Below, one piece after another: positions 15,949-24,132 of a DNA stretch of 64,000 nucleotides. This stretch comes from Mycolicibacterium mageritense (GTDB taxonomy: Bacteria; Actinomycetota; Actinomycetes; Mycobacteriales; Mycobacteriaceae): positions 3,100,001 through 3,164,000 of the forward strand of contig NZ_AP022567.1 of assembly GCF_010727475.1 (NCBI RefSeq). The letters are read 5' to 3'. The notes beneath the pieces were generated by a model. It saw only the letters and a program-made list of their open reading frames with translations. It made no database searches and was not told the DNA's origin. Each line of letters opens with the position of its first letter. Positions within the stretch are counted from its first letter, which is position 1. Made by a program: the position numbers and the translations under genes.

Positions 15949-17552
15949 CTACTGGCTGGCCCGGCTGTGCTCGCGCACGTGGATCAGGGTGGGCCGGTCG
16001 GCCGCGAAGGCGGTCTCGACGGCGCCGGTCAACTCCGAAACCTCGGTGATGGTCACGCCGTGGCAGCCCATCGCCCGCGCTAGGCCCGGGAAATCGACGC
16101 CACCGAGCGCGACGGCCGTCAAGGGCTCGCCGCGGTCGTCCATCTCGTTGCGGATCTCGCCGTAGCCGCCGTTGTCCACCACGACGACCGGCAACGCCAC
16201 ACCCTGCTGTGCGGCGGCGGCCAGCTCCGGCATGGTGAACATGATGCCGCCGTCACCCATGAGCGCCATGACCCGCGAGTCTGTTTCGGCCAGGGCCGCG
16301 CCGAGCGCCGCGGGCAGCCCGTAGCCCAGGGTGCCGACGCCGGTGGGGTAGAGGAATCCGGCCGGCCGGTGTACCGGAAGGTTGGACAGCGCACCGTAAT
16401 ACGACGCCATGTTGCTGTCGGCCGCGACGACCGTGCGCACGTCGATGGTGGGCGCCAACGCCGCCATGATGTCGAGCCATGGCCCGCCCTCGGCGGCAGC
16501 GTCGGCGCGCAGCCGCTCGCGAGCCTGGGCCGCGCGCGAGGTACCGCGCGCGAGGTACCGGCCGCGATCGCGGGCAGCGCGCCGGCGAGCAATGCCAGGG
16601 TCGCGGAGGCGTCACCGAGCAACCGGACCGCCGGATCTGCGTTGGTGACCATCGCGGCGGCGTCGACGTCGACGCGTATCAGCTTGTCGCCCAGGTCGAC
16701 CGGGCCGTACCAGAAGTCCGACGGGGCCAGCTCGGTGCCGATCGCCAGCACTGCGTCGGCGGACACGAGCAGCGCCCGGGCCGCCGGATGGTGCACGCCC
16801 GAGCCGACGGCCAGCGGGTGGGCCTCGTCGAGCACGCCCTTGCCGTTGGCCGTCATCAGCACCGGTGCGTCCAGGTGTTCGGCCACGGTACGGACTTGGG
16901 TGGCAGCGCCTTTCGCGCCGCCGCCGACGATCAGCACCGGTTCGGCCGCCACCGCGAGGCGGGCAGCGGCATCGGCCAGGGCCGCGGTGTCCGGCTCGAC
17001 GGGGCGCGGCGCGACGGGTGCGACGATGTGCACCTCTGCCTCGGCGTCGAGCAGGTCGAGCGGGATCTCGATGTGCACCGGGCGCGGCCGGCCCGTGGTC
17101 ATTGCCGAGAACGCGTAGGTGACTGCCAGCGGGATCTCGGCGACGGAGCCGACCCGGTGGCTGTAGGCGACCACGGCTTCCACCGCGGCATGCTGGTCTT
17201 TCACCTCGTGCAGCAGCCCGTTGCCGCGTCCCGGATGCCCGGTCGACATGCCGGGCGAGATGAACAGCACCGGAACCGAATCCGACCACGCCTGGGCCGC
17301 GGCGGCCAGAGCGTTGAGGATCGCCGGACCGGTCGTGGTCAGGCACACCCCCGGGCGCCCCGCGACGCGCGCGTAGCCGTCGGCCGCGTAACCCGCGCCC
17401 TGTTCGTGGCGCGTGAGCACGGTCCTGATCGGCGACGCCGCCAGCGCGGCGAACGCCGCGAGGTTGTGGGTGCCGGGGATGCCGAACACCGTGTCGACGC
17501 CGTGCGCGACGAGCGCGTCGACCAGGGCCTGGCCGCCGCTGCGCATGGTCAT
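15949..17552 (-). pseudogene. TPP-dependent decarboxylase (acetolactate synthase/benzoylformate decarboxylase-like), frameshifted
   Basis: The N-terminal ~330 residues (17552 down to about 16559) show the TPP-enzyme alpha domain (VFGIPGTHN, catalytic Glu in TRHEQGAGYAADGYAR) and the central domain. The C-terminal part, from about 16530 down, carries the cofactor motif (LMGDGGIMFTMPEL...NGGYGE) but lies in another frame. Between them is a perfect 14-bp tandem duplication (16531-16544 = 16545-16558). Removing one copy restores a continuous 529-residue protein reading AAGTSRAAQARERLRADAA across the junction. As it stands, translation shifts frame and stops at 16119 without the TPP-binding site, so the gene is probably inactive here. 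The ATG overlaps the amidohydrolase stop (ATGA), making it third in the decarboxylase operon. The native substrate would be a 2-oxo acid. Confidence 0.85.
16531..16558. repeat. 14-bp perfect tandem duplication causing a frameshift
   Basis: The unit CGCGCGCGAGGTAC occurs twice head to tail inside the TPP-enzyme coding sequence. Fourteen is not a multiple of three, so one extra copy accounts exactly for the frame change. The alternating CG run makes slippage plausible, during replication or as a sequencing or assembly artefact. Confidence 0.95.
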
Positions 17553-19192
17553 GCTGCCGAGGTTCGGTTGTAGACGATCTGGCCGCCCACGATCGTCATG
17601 TCGATCGCGGCGTCCCGGATCGCCTCGGGTGGGCCCGCGAAGATGTTGTCGGAGACCACCGCGAAGTCGGCGTACTTGCCCGGTGTGATCGACCCTCGGT
17701 TGTCCTCGCAGAAGTTCGCGTAGGCGCTGCCCATGGTGTAGGCGTACACGGCCTCGTGCAGCGTGATGCCCTGTTCGGGCACCCACGCCGGGGTGTCACC
17801 GCGGCCGCGCCGCGTGACGGCGGTGTACAGGTGGGACAGCGGGTCCATCTCGGCGACGGTCCAGTCGCTTGAGAAGGCCAGCACCGCGCCGGCCTGCTGC
17901 AGGCTGCGGAACGCCCACGCGTGCTCCGAGCGTTCCGGCCCGATGGCCTCGGCCCAGTCCTTGCCGGGGCCGGCCACGTCGGGCGCGCCGTGCCGAGGCT
18001 GCATGCAGGCGACCACGCCCAGTTCGGCGAATCGCGCCACGTCGTCGGGGTGCAGGCATTCGACGTGCACGATCTGGTGCCGGGCGTCGCGCGCCCCGTT
18101 GGCGGCGCGCGCGGCCGCGACCCCGTCCAGCACGGTGCGGATGCCGCGATCGCCTGTCGCGTGGACGAAGGCCTGGAAGCCCGCGGCGTCCAGGCGCGTG
18201 AGGATCTCTGCGAATTCGGCAGGCTCGTAGTACGTCGCGCCGCGGTTGCCGGGCTCGTTGTAGTACGGCTCGAGCAGTGCGGCGGTGTGCGGCTCGACGA
18301 CGTCGTCGATGTAGAGCTTGAGCGGCCCGAGCCGGAACTGGTCGTCCTGATACTGCTTGATCGCGGCGGCGAAGTCGGCCAGGTCTGAGGCCGGGGTGCC
18401 GCGCGGATGGAAAAGCCCGGCGATCACCCGCGACTTCAGCCGGCCCTCGTTGCGGGCCCGGGTGAACAGGCCGATGTCGTCCAGCGAGTTCTGTGGTTCG
18501 ACGACCGTGGTCAACCCGTTCGCGATGGCCATGTCGAGGCTCGACAGCAGCCGTCCGTAGCGCCGGTCCTCCGACGCCCACGGCAGGAACTCGGCCATCG
18601 CGCGCTGGCCGTCGCGGGCCAGTCCCTTGACCGCGAAGTTGGTCAGGAACCCGGTGGGTTCACCGGTCTGCGGATCCAGTTTCGCAGTGCCGAACGGCAA
18701 CTCGGTGTGATCGCGCGTGATGCCGAGGAACCGCAGGGCGGCCGTGTTGAGCCACGCCGTGTGGACGTCGTAGGTCAGCACGAACGCCGGCTTGTCCCCG
18801 GTGATGGCGTCGAGGTCGGCGGCCGTGGGCATCTGGCCCGTGGGGAACGCGCTGTAGTCCAGGCTTTCGCCCTCGATCCACGAGGCATCCGGATTGGCCG
18901 CGATCCAATCGGTCAGCCGGCGGTAGACCTCGTCGAGGGTTGCCGCCCCGGCGAGCTGCGCGCTCGCCACGTCCGAGCCGAGCCGCAGGTGGTTGTGGGC
19001 GTCGACGAAGCCCGGCAGCAGCAGCCGGCCGCCGAGGTCGACGACTTCGGTGCCGGGGCCGGCCAGGGCAGTGACGGTGGCGTCGTCGCCGACGGCGGTG
19101 ATGCGGTCACCGGTGACGGCCACGGCCGCCGCGGCAGGTCGGTCCGGGTCGACCGTGTGGACGACCGCGTTGCGAAAGATGACGTCGGTCAT
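17549..19192 (-). CDS. Amidohydrolase family 3 (YtcJ-like) metal-dependent hydrolase
   Basis: A 547-residue amidohydrolase of the YtcJ/AtzC-like type. A small beta-sandwich is followed by the TIM barrel with the metal motif FVDAHNHLRLG. Later ligands are in VHATGDRG and HIVHVECLHP-like strands, and Asp in FSSDWTV. The C-terminal sandwich ends with PGKYADFAVVS. Family members hydrolyse amides or cyclic amides. Start and stop each overlap neighbours by 4 bp, so it is coupled between the decarboxylase and the TPP enzyme. A GGAAGGA ribosome site supports ATG 19192. The substrate is unknown; an amide or lactam related to the amine pathway is an inference from context. Confidence 0.8.
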   Translation of the reverse strand: MTDVIFRNAVVHTVDPDRPAAAAVAVTGDRITAVGDDATVTALAGPGTEVVDLGGRLLLPGFVDAHNHLRLGSDVASAQLAGAATLDEVYRRLTDWIAANPDASWIEGESLDYSAFPTGQMPTAADLDAITGDKPAFVLTYDVHTAWLNTAALRFLGITRDHTELPFGTAKLDPQTGEPTGFLTNFAVKGLARDGQRAMAEFLPWASEDRRYGRLLSSLDMAIANGLTTVVEPQNSLDDIGLFTRARNEGRLKSRVIAGLFHPRGTPASDLADFAAAIKQYQDDQFRLGPLKLYIDDVVEPHTAALLEPYYNEPGNRGATYYEPAEFAEILTRLDAAGFQAFVHATGDRGIRTVLDGVAAARAANGARDARHQIVHVECLHPDDVARFAELGVVACMQPRHGAPDVAGPGKDWAEAIGPERSEHAWAFRSLQQAGAVLAFSSDWTVAEMDPLSHLYTAVTRRGRGDTPAWVPEQGITLHEAVYAYTMGSAYANFCEDNRGSITPGKYADFAVVSDNIFAGPPEAIRDAAIDMTIVGGQIVYNRTSAA

Positions 19193-20703
19193 GATTCCTT
19201 CCAGATCTGATCGGAGTGCTGGTCGGAGACCACGCGGAAGCCGGTGACCGCGCGGTCGACGGCGCCGCGGACGTAACCGCCGTGTGCCGTGGTACCGCGG
19301 AAGAAGTCGACGAGTTCGGCGGTGATCACCTCGCCGGGCAGCACGTTCGGGATGCCGGGCGGATAGGCCGCGAGCGTGTCGGCGCTGACCCGGCCGACGG
19401 CCGCTTCGACGCCGACGACCTCGACGGGCGAGAAGAACGCCTGGCGCACCGTCATGCGGCTCTCGCCGGGCGGCGGCACCTTCAATGCGGTGTGTTCGGC
19501 GCCCGTCGAGTCGCCCTCCTCGGGCAGCGCGTGCAGGGCGTCGACGATCCGGTCCACGTCGGGTGCGGACCCGGCGCCGATCACCATCACGATCGCGGCG
19601 CCGGTCGCCACCTCGACGTGGATCTTGTGCTCGTTGATCAGCAGCTTGCTGGCCCGGACGCCACTGATCCCGCCTGCCGACGTGTCGATGGCCACGCGCA
19701 GGGGGTCGACCGCGACCACGTCGGGGAACTCCAGGAAGTCGTCGCTTGCGATGCGGAACCGGCCCCTGGCGCGGATCCGCGCCCGGATCTCGTCGGCGAC
19801 GACCACCGATTCGCCGATCCCGGCTTGCCCCGTCGCCAGTTGCCTGCGGGCCAGGTCTAGCGACGCGAGCAGGATGCCGCTGGTCGACGTCGACTGCACG
19901 GTGTGCAGGCCGCGAACAACCATGGGCTCGAGCTGCTTGGCGAACGGCCCGGCGCCCAGGTGCAGCATCGCCGACTGGGTGAGGCTGCCGCCCAGTTTGT
20001 GCGTGCTCGAGCACACCAGGTCGGCGCCCTTGGAAAGGGCGTTGGCGGGTAGCGCGGGATGGAAGCCGAAGTGTGCGCCCCAGGCTTCGTCGACGATGAG
20101 CGGCACGCCGTGGTCGTGGGCGACCTCGGCCAGCGCCGCCACGTCGCTGACCGAGCCGAAGTAGCTCGGCGTGATGAGATGCGCGGCCGCGGCGTCGGGG
20201 TTGGCGTCGAGCGCAGCGGACAGGTCGGCGGCCGTCACACCGTGCGCTATGCCGAGGTGGTCGTCGACCGACGGATGGACGAATGCCGAGTGCAGGCCCG
20301 CCAGCACGAGCGCGTCGACCACGCTGGAGTGCACGCTGCGCTGGACCACGAGCGTCTCGCCGAGCTGGCGCGCGCACATCACCGCGAGGTGGTTGGCCTG
20401 CGATCCGCCGTTGGTGAGAAACCACGTCCGGGCGGCGCCCCAGGCGTGTGCTGCCAATGCCTGGGCCTGGGTGATAGGCGTTGGGTCCGGCGTGATGTCG
20501 ACGCCTTCGATCAGCGGCGGTACGTCGAGTTCGAGCACCCGGTCGCCGAACCATTCCGCGAGCAGCGGATGACGCTTCGGGTCGCCCATGTGGCCGGGCA
20601 CGTGCACCCGGATCCACGGGCCCTCGCCGTAGGCGCGCATCGCGTCGGCGTATGGCGCACGGTCCTGATCGATCGGTTCGGTGGAGCTCACCGGCCCTCC
20701 CAT
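19189..20703 (-). CDS. Orn/Lys/Arg decarboxylase-family PLP enzyme (copy 1)
   Basis: A 504-residue fold-type I PLP enzyme of the Orn/Lys/Arg decarboxylase group. An HVPGHMGDPK motif near residue 35 matches the family HxPGHKxG element. FLTNGGSQANH forms the cofactor pocket, and SSTHKLGG carries the PLP-binding lysine. The C-terminal domain contains the YPPGIPNVLPGE motif. It lacks the N-terminal wing domain of E. coli CadA/SpeF. The predicted reaction is decarboxylation of a basic amino acid to a diamine. A clear paralogue lies at 24132. It heads the operon with the amidohydrolase and TPP enzyme. ATG 20703 is weakly supported; GTG 20691 is an alternative. Confidence 0.82.
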   Translation of the reverse strand: MGGPVSSTEPIDQDRAPYADAMRAYGEGPWIRVHVPGHMGDPKRHPLLAEWFGDRVLELDVPPLIEGVDITPDPTPITQAQALAAHAWGAARTWFLTNGGSQANHLAVMCARQLGETLVVQRSVHSSVVDALVLAGLHSAFVHPSVDDHLGIAHGVTAADLSAALDANPDAAAAHLITPSYFGSVSDVAALAEVAHDHGVPLIVDEAWGAHFGFHPALPANALSKGADLVCSSTHKLGGSLTQSAMLHLGAGPFAKQLEPMVVRGLHTVQSTSTSGILLASLDLARRQLATGQAGIGESVVVADEIRARIRARGRFRIASDDFLEFPDVVAVDPLRVAIDTSAGGISGVRASKLLINEHKIHVEVATGAAIVMVIGAGSAPDVDRIVDALHALPEEGDSTGAEHTALKVPPPGESRMTVRQAFFSPVEVVGVEAAVGRVSADTLAAYPPGIPNVLPGEVITAELVDFFRGTTAHGGYVRGAVDRAVTGFRVVSDQHSDQIWKES

Positions 20704-20896
20704 CCACGGGGGCCCGGAGTATTCGCCGGGCCTGACGAGTTTGGCAATGTCGGGGACCGAGGGGGCGCTTTATCGTTCAATAATTCCGTGCCACTTTAGG
20801 TTTCGGGCTGCCGGTGCCGTGCCGGGCAGCGCCGGCGAGACCGGACCCAAACGGTCACCTCTTGTTAATAATTTGAACATATTATAGCGTTGTCGC
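20704..20896. promoter_or_regulatory. Divergent control region with A+T-rich boxes
   Basis: The 193-bp gap between the decarboxylase (minus) and tetR (plus) contains two A+T-rich islands in otherwise GC-rich DNA. These are TTCAATAATT (20777-20786) and TTGTTAATAATTTGAACAT (20862-20880), the latter running into TATTATAG. Both contain GTTCAA on one strand or the other, and TAATA/TATTA arms (20866-20870/20880-20884) form an imperfect palindrome. Promoters and TetR operators for both operons are expected here. TATTAT (20880-20885) could be the tetR -10. Confidence 0.45.
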
Positions 20897-21625
20897 ATGT
20901 CGGAAGTGTTTCGGTCCCCGGGATCGGTCACGGCTGGGCGGCAAGCGGCCACAGGCAGCCGATTTCGGGCCTCGAACCCCGAACACATGGATGCCCGTCG
21001 GGCCGCCATCATCGCCGCCACGGCGCGGGTGATCGTGACCAACGGGGTGGATTCGACCCGCTTGGCCGATGTGGCCGAGGAGGCCGGTGTCTCGGTCGGC
21101 CTGATCCAGCACTACTTCCGGACCAAGGACCGGCTGGTGCTGGAGACCTTCCGGGCCGCGGCCGAGGCGAGCCGCGACGGTTGGCGCCGCTGGGCCGCCC
21201 TGGTCGATCAGCCGCTGGTGCGCATCGCCGCCCTGGCCCGATTCATCGTGACCGACGACGACTTCGCACTGGCCTGGGGTCTGTGGGTCGAGTTCTATGC
21301 CGTCAGCGCGCGAAACCGGGAGCTGCGCAAGCACATTCACCGGATCATGAACCTGTGGCGGACGCTGTTCACCGAGTGCGTCAACGACGGCATCGAACGC
21401 GGCGTGCTCACCTCGAACGGAAACGTGGACGACGCCGTGACCCGGATCGTGGCCCTGACCGATGGACTGGCCATCCAGAACCTGCTCGGCCTCTACGAGA
21501 TGACCACGCCGTTGATGGAGTCGATGATCCTCGACGCCATCGCCGACCTGTTCAACGTCGACCGGATGGCGCTGGCCGAGGCGTCGGAAGCGGTGACCCA
21601 CGCCGCGCTCGGCGCGCAATCCTGA
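20897..21625 (+). CDS. TetR-family regulator of the amine-decarboxylase locus
   Basis: A 242-residue TetR/AcrR regulator. After a ~30-residue polar extension the helix-turn-helix spans about residues 31-85 (TRLADVAEEAGVSVGLIQHYFRTKDRL). The C-terminal ligand domain resembles BetI-like regulators. It is divergent from one decarboxylase operon and upstream of the permease operon with the second decarboxylase, so it is placed to control both. The ligand is probably an amine or amino acid, by inference. An internal ATG (codon 31, MDARRAA) could be the true start, since the extension is not usual for the family. Confidence 0.82.
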   Translation: MSEVFRSPGSVTAGRQAATGSRFRASNPEHMDARRAAIIAATARVIVTNGVDSTRLADVAEEAGVSVGLIQHYFRTKDRLVLETFRAAAEASRDGWRRWAALVDQPLVRIAALARFIVTDDDFALAWGLWVEFYAVSARNRELRKHIHRIMNLWRTLFTECVNDGIERGVLTSNGNVDDAVTRIVALTDGLAIQNLLGLYEMTTPLMESMILDAIADLFNVDRMALAEASEAVTHAALGAQS

Positions 21626-21781
21626 CCGCCGAATCGGGTATCGCGGCCGACAATATCGCACCACTGTTGCACAACGCCCTCCCCAGAACCCGCGCAGTCG
21701 TAGCGTGACCGCCGGGACACTCGCCGCTTGTGCTAGGGCCCCACCAGCTAGTGAGACAACGGGGTCTACTGAGGAGGAGTC

Positions 21782-23230
21782 GTGGCATCGTTCACCGAGC
21801 ATGCCCTGCGCCGTAAACCGGTCGGCGAGATGAACGCCGAAACGGGTGCGGACACCGGCAACAGCGAGCTCAAACGCACCATGGGGCTGTGGAGCCTGTC
21901 GGCCATCGGCATCGGCGGCACCATCGGCACCGGCATCTTCTTCATTCTCAGTGAGGCGGTGCCCCTCGCCGGACCGGCCGTGATCTGGTCGTTCGTCCTG
22001 GCTGCCATTGTCGCGGGGCTCACCGCGGTCTGCTATGCCGAACTCGCAGGCGCAGTGCCGGTGTCGGGTTCGTCCTACTCCTACGCCTACACGACGCTCG
22101 GCGAACTCGTCGCGGTGATCGTCGGCGCGTGCCTGCTCCTGGAATGGGGCGTGGCCGGCGCCGCCACAGCGGTCGGCTGGTCGCAGTACGTGAACCAGTT
22201 CCTCGGCAACGTGTTCGGATTCCAGCTGCCCGAGGCGCTGTCGAACGCACCCGAAGAGGGCGGCATCTGCAATGTGCCCGCGATCCTGCTGATCCTGATG
22301 TGCGCCATCCTGCTGATCCGCGGTGTCAGCGAATCGGCCAAGACCAACGCCGTCATGGTGGCGATCAAACTCGCCGTGCTCGGCATGTTCATCGCGATCG
22401 GCGTGCAGGGCTTCGACTCGGCCAACCTGACGCCCTTCAACCCCACCGGTGTCGGCGGCGTCGTCACGGCCACGGGACTCATCTTCTTCACGTTCGTCGG
22501 GCTCGACGGCGTCGCCGCGGCGGGTGAGGAAGCCAAGAATCCGCACCGCAATCTGCCGCTCGCGATCATGATCTCGCTGATCACGGTCACCGTCATGTAC
22601 GTGGTGGTCGCACTCGTCGCGGTCGCGGCGCAGCCGACGAGCGGCTTCGAGGGCCAGGAAGCCGGGTTGTCGCAGATCCTGCAGGACGTCACCGGATCGT
22701 CGTGGCCGGGCACCGTGATCGCGGCGGGCGCCATCATCTCGATCTTCAGCGTCACGCTGGTGTCGATCTACGGGCAGACGCGAATCCTGTTCGCGATGTC
22801 GCGCGACGGCATGATCCCGCCGGTGTTCCACCGCGTGAACCCGCGCACGCTCACGCCGATCCCCAACACGATCATCGTGGCGACCGTCATCGCGATACTC
22901 GCCGGTTTCATCCCGATCAACTTCCTCGCGGAGATGACGAGCATCGGCACGCTGATGGCGTTCATCACGGTCTCGATCGGTGTGATCGTGCTGCGGGTTC
23001 GCCAGCCGAACCTCAAGCGCACGTTCAAGGTGCCGCTGTACCCGGTCACCCCGATCCTGTCGGTGCTGGGTGCGCTGTGGATCATCTACAACCTGCGGGT
23101 CGTCACCTTGTACGTGTTCGTCATCTGGGTCGCCGTGGCCATCCTCTGGTACCTCGTCTACGCGCGCAGCCATTCCCACCTCGGCAGACACGAGCGGGTG
23201 GGGCTGGAAGCAGAGGAGCCGAAGCCATGA
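21782..23230 (+). CDS. APC-family amino acid/polyamine permease
   Basis: A 482-residue amino acid-polyamine-organocation transporter with about 12 membrane helices. The first-helix motif is SAIGIGGTIGTGIFF, and FTFVGLDGVAAAGEEAKNP is the conserved helix-6 region. It resembles cationic amino acid transporters (CAT/YfnA type). GTG 21782 has a very strong GAGGAGGAG ribosome site. Its stop overlaps the UspA gene (ATGA) and the decarboxylase follows, which suggests import of the amino acid to be decarboxylated or exchange with the amine product. Confidence 0.87.
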   Translation: MASFTEHALRRKPVGEMNAETGADTGNSELKRTMGLWSLSAIGIGGTIGTGIFFILSEAVPLAGPAVIWSFVLAAIVAGLTAVCYAELAGAVPVSGSSYSYAYTTLGELVAVIVGACLLLEWGVAGAATAVGWSQYVNQFLGNVFGFQLPEALSNAPEEGGICNVPAILLILMCAILLIRGVSESAKTNAVMVAIKLAVLGMFIAIGVQGFDSANLTPFNPTGVGGVVTATGLIFFTFVGLDGVAAAGEEAKNPHRNLPLAIMISLITVTVMYVVVALVAVAAQPTSGFEGQEAGLSQILQDVTGSSWPGTVIAAGAIISIFSVTLVSIYGQTRILFAMSRDGMIPPVFHRVNPRTLTPIPNTIIVATVIAILAGFIPINFLAEMTSIGTLMAFITVSIGVIVLRVRQPNLKRTFKVPLYPVTPILSVLGALWIIYNLRVVTLYVFVIWVAVAILWYLVYARSHSHLGRHERVGLEAEEPKP

Positions 23231-24132
23231 CGATCCTCGTCGGCTACCCGCTCAAGCGCAGGGCCAAGGCCGTGCTCAGCCTGGCCGGCATGCTGGCCCG
23301 GACCAGCGGCGAGAACCTGCTGGTGTGCGTGGTCATCCCGGCCCCGTGGACGCCCGGCATCTCCCGGGCAGACCAGGGCTATCGCGCCTACATCGACGAA
23401 CTCGTCGAGGCCGCGATCGCGCAGGCGCGCGAGGACATGCCCGCCGACGTCACGGCCGAGTTCATCACCATCCCCGCGAAGTCGGCGCCCGCCGGGTTGT
23501 TGGAGGCCGCCCAACAGCACGAGGTCAGCGTGCTCGTGACCGGATCGTCGGACTCGGGCCAGTTCGGGTACATCTCGCTGAGCAGTGTCGCCGACCGGTT
23601 GTTGCACAGTTCGCATGTTCCGGTTGCGGTGGCCACGCGTGGCTTTCGCGCGGTCGGCGGCAAGATCAAACGCATCACGCTTGCCTACACCGGCGGCGAG
23701 CAGAGTTCGTTGCTGCTGGCGTCGGCCCGCGTGCTGGCGGCGCAGTACGGCTGCGAACTTCGGCTCGCGTCGTTCGCGGTGCACCTGTCGCCATCGGAAA
23801 CCGAGCGTTTCCGCGACGAACGTGGCACCGTGCTCTCGGAGTTCGCGCAGGAAATCTATGCCGCGGCCGAGAAGGAGCTGGCGACCGACGATCCTTCGCA
23901 GACAACGCGCCCCGAGATCGTGATCGGCTACGGCCGGGACTGGGACGAGGCGTTCGAGAGCGTCGAATGGGATGCCGGCGACGTACTGGTGGTCGGGTCG
24001 AGCGACGCAGGGGCCGTCGCCCGGGTGTTCATCGGGTCGCGGGCCACCAAGATCGTCAGGCACAGCCCGGTACCGGTGATCGTGGTACCGCGGTCTGCCG
24101 CAAAGGAATTCGCCGAGGAGGTGGGTGGCTGA
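23227..24132 (+). CDS. Universal stress protein with tandem UspA domains
   Basis: A 301-residue cytoplasmic protein with two UspA-like domains (about residues 1-140 and 150-295). The second ends in ATKIVRHSPVPVIVVPR with a G-x(9)-G-type nucleotide loop (VVGSSDAGAVARVFIGSRATKIV). The first domain's loop is VTGSSDSGQFGYISLSSVADRL. ATP binding is likely in at least the second domain. It is sandwiched between the permease (4-bp overlap) and the decarboxylase (1-bp overlap). Usp domains attached to or next to APC permeases are known to modulate transport, so a regulatory role for the permease is likely. Confidence 0.82.
   Translation: MTILVGYPLKRRAKAVLSLAGMLARTSGENLLVCVVIPAPWTPGISRADQGYRAYIDELVEAAIAQAREDMPADVTAEFITIPAKSAPAGLLEAAQQHEVSVLVTGSSDSGQFGYISLSSVADRLLHSSHVPVAVATRGFRAVGGKIKRITLAYTGGEQSSLLLASARVLAAQYGCELRLASFAVHLSPSETERFRDERGTVLSEFAQEIYAAAEKELATDDPSQTTRPEIVIGYGRDWDEAFESVEWDAGDVLVVGSSDAGAVARVFIGSRATKIVRHSPVPVIVVPRSAAKEFAEEVGG

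Noticed and set aside
16500..16560. Programmed ribosomal frameshift as explanation for the split TPP enzyme
   Set aside because: There is no slippery heptamer or stimulatory structure of the usual kind, and the exact 14-bp duplication explains the shift completely.
17549..20703. Possible decarboxylase-amidohydrolase fusion because the amidohydrolase frame stays open upstream
   Set aside because: The upstream extension lies in a different frame from the decarboxylase, and the amidohydrolase has its own GGAAGGA site and ATG overlapping the decarboxylase stop.
20882..23191. Long minus-strand open frame (about 769 codons) opposite tetR and the permease
   Set aside because: It is antisense to two well-supported genes, is composed of charged low-complexity residues typical of GC-rich shadow frames, and has no ribosome site or domain.
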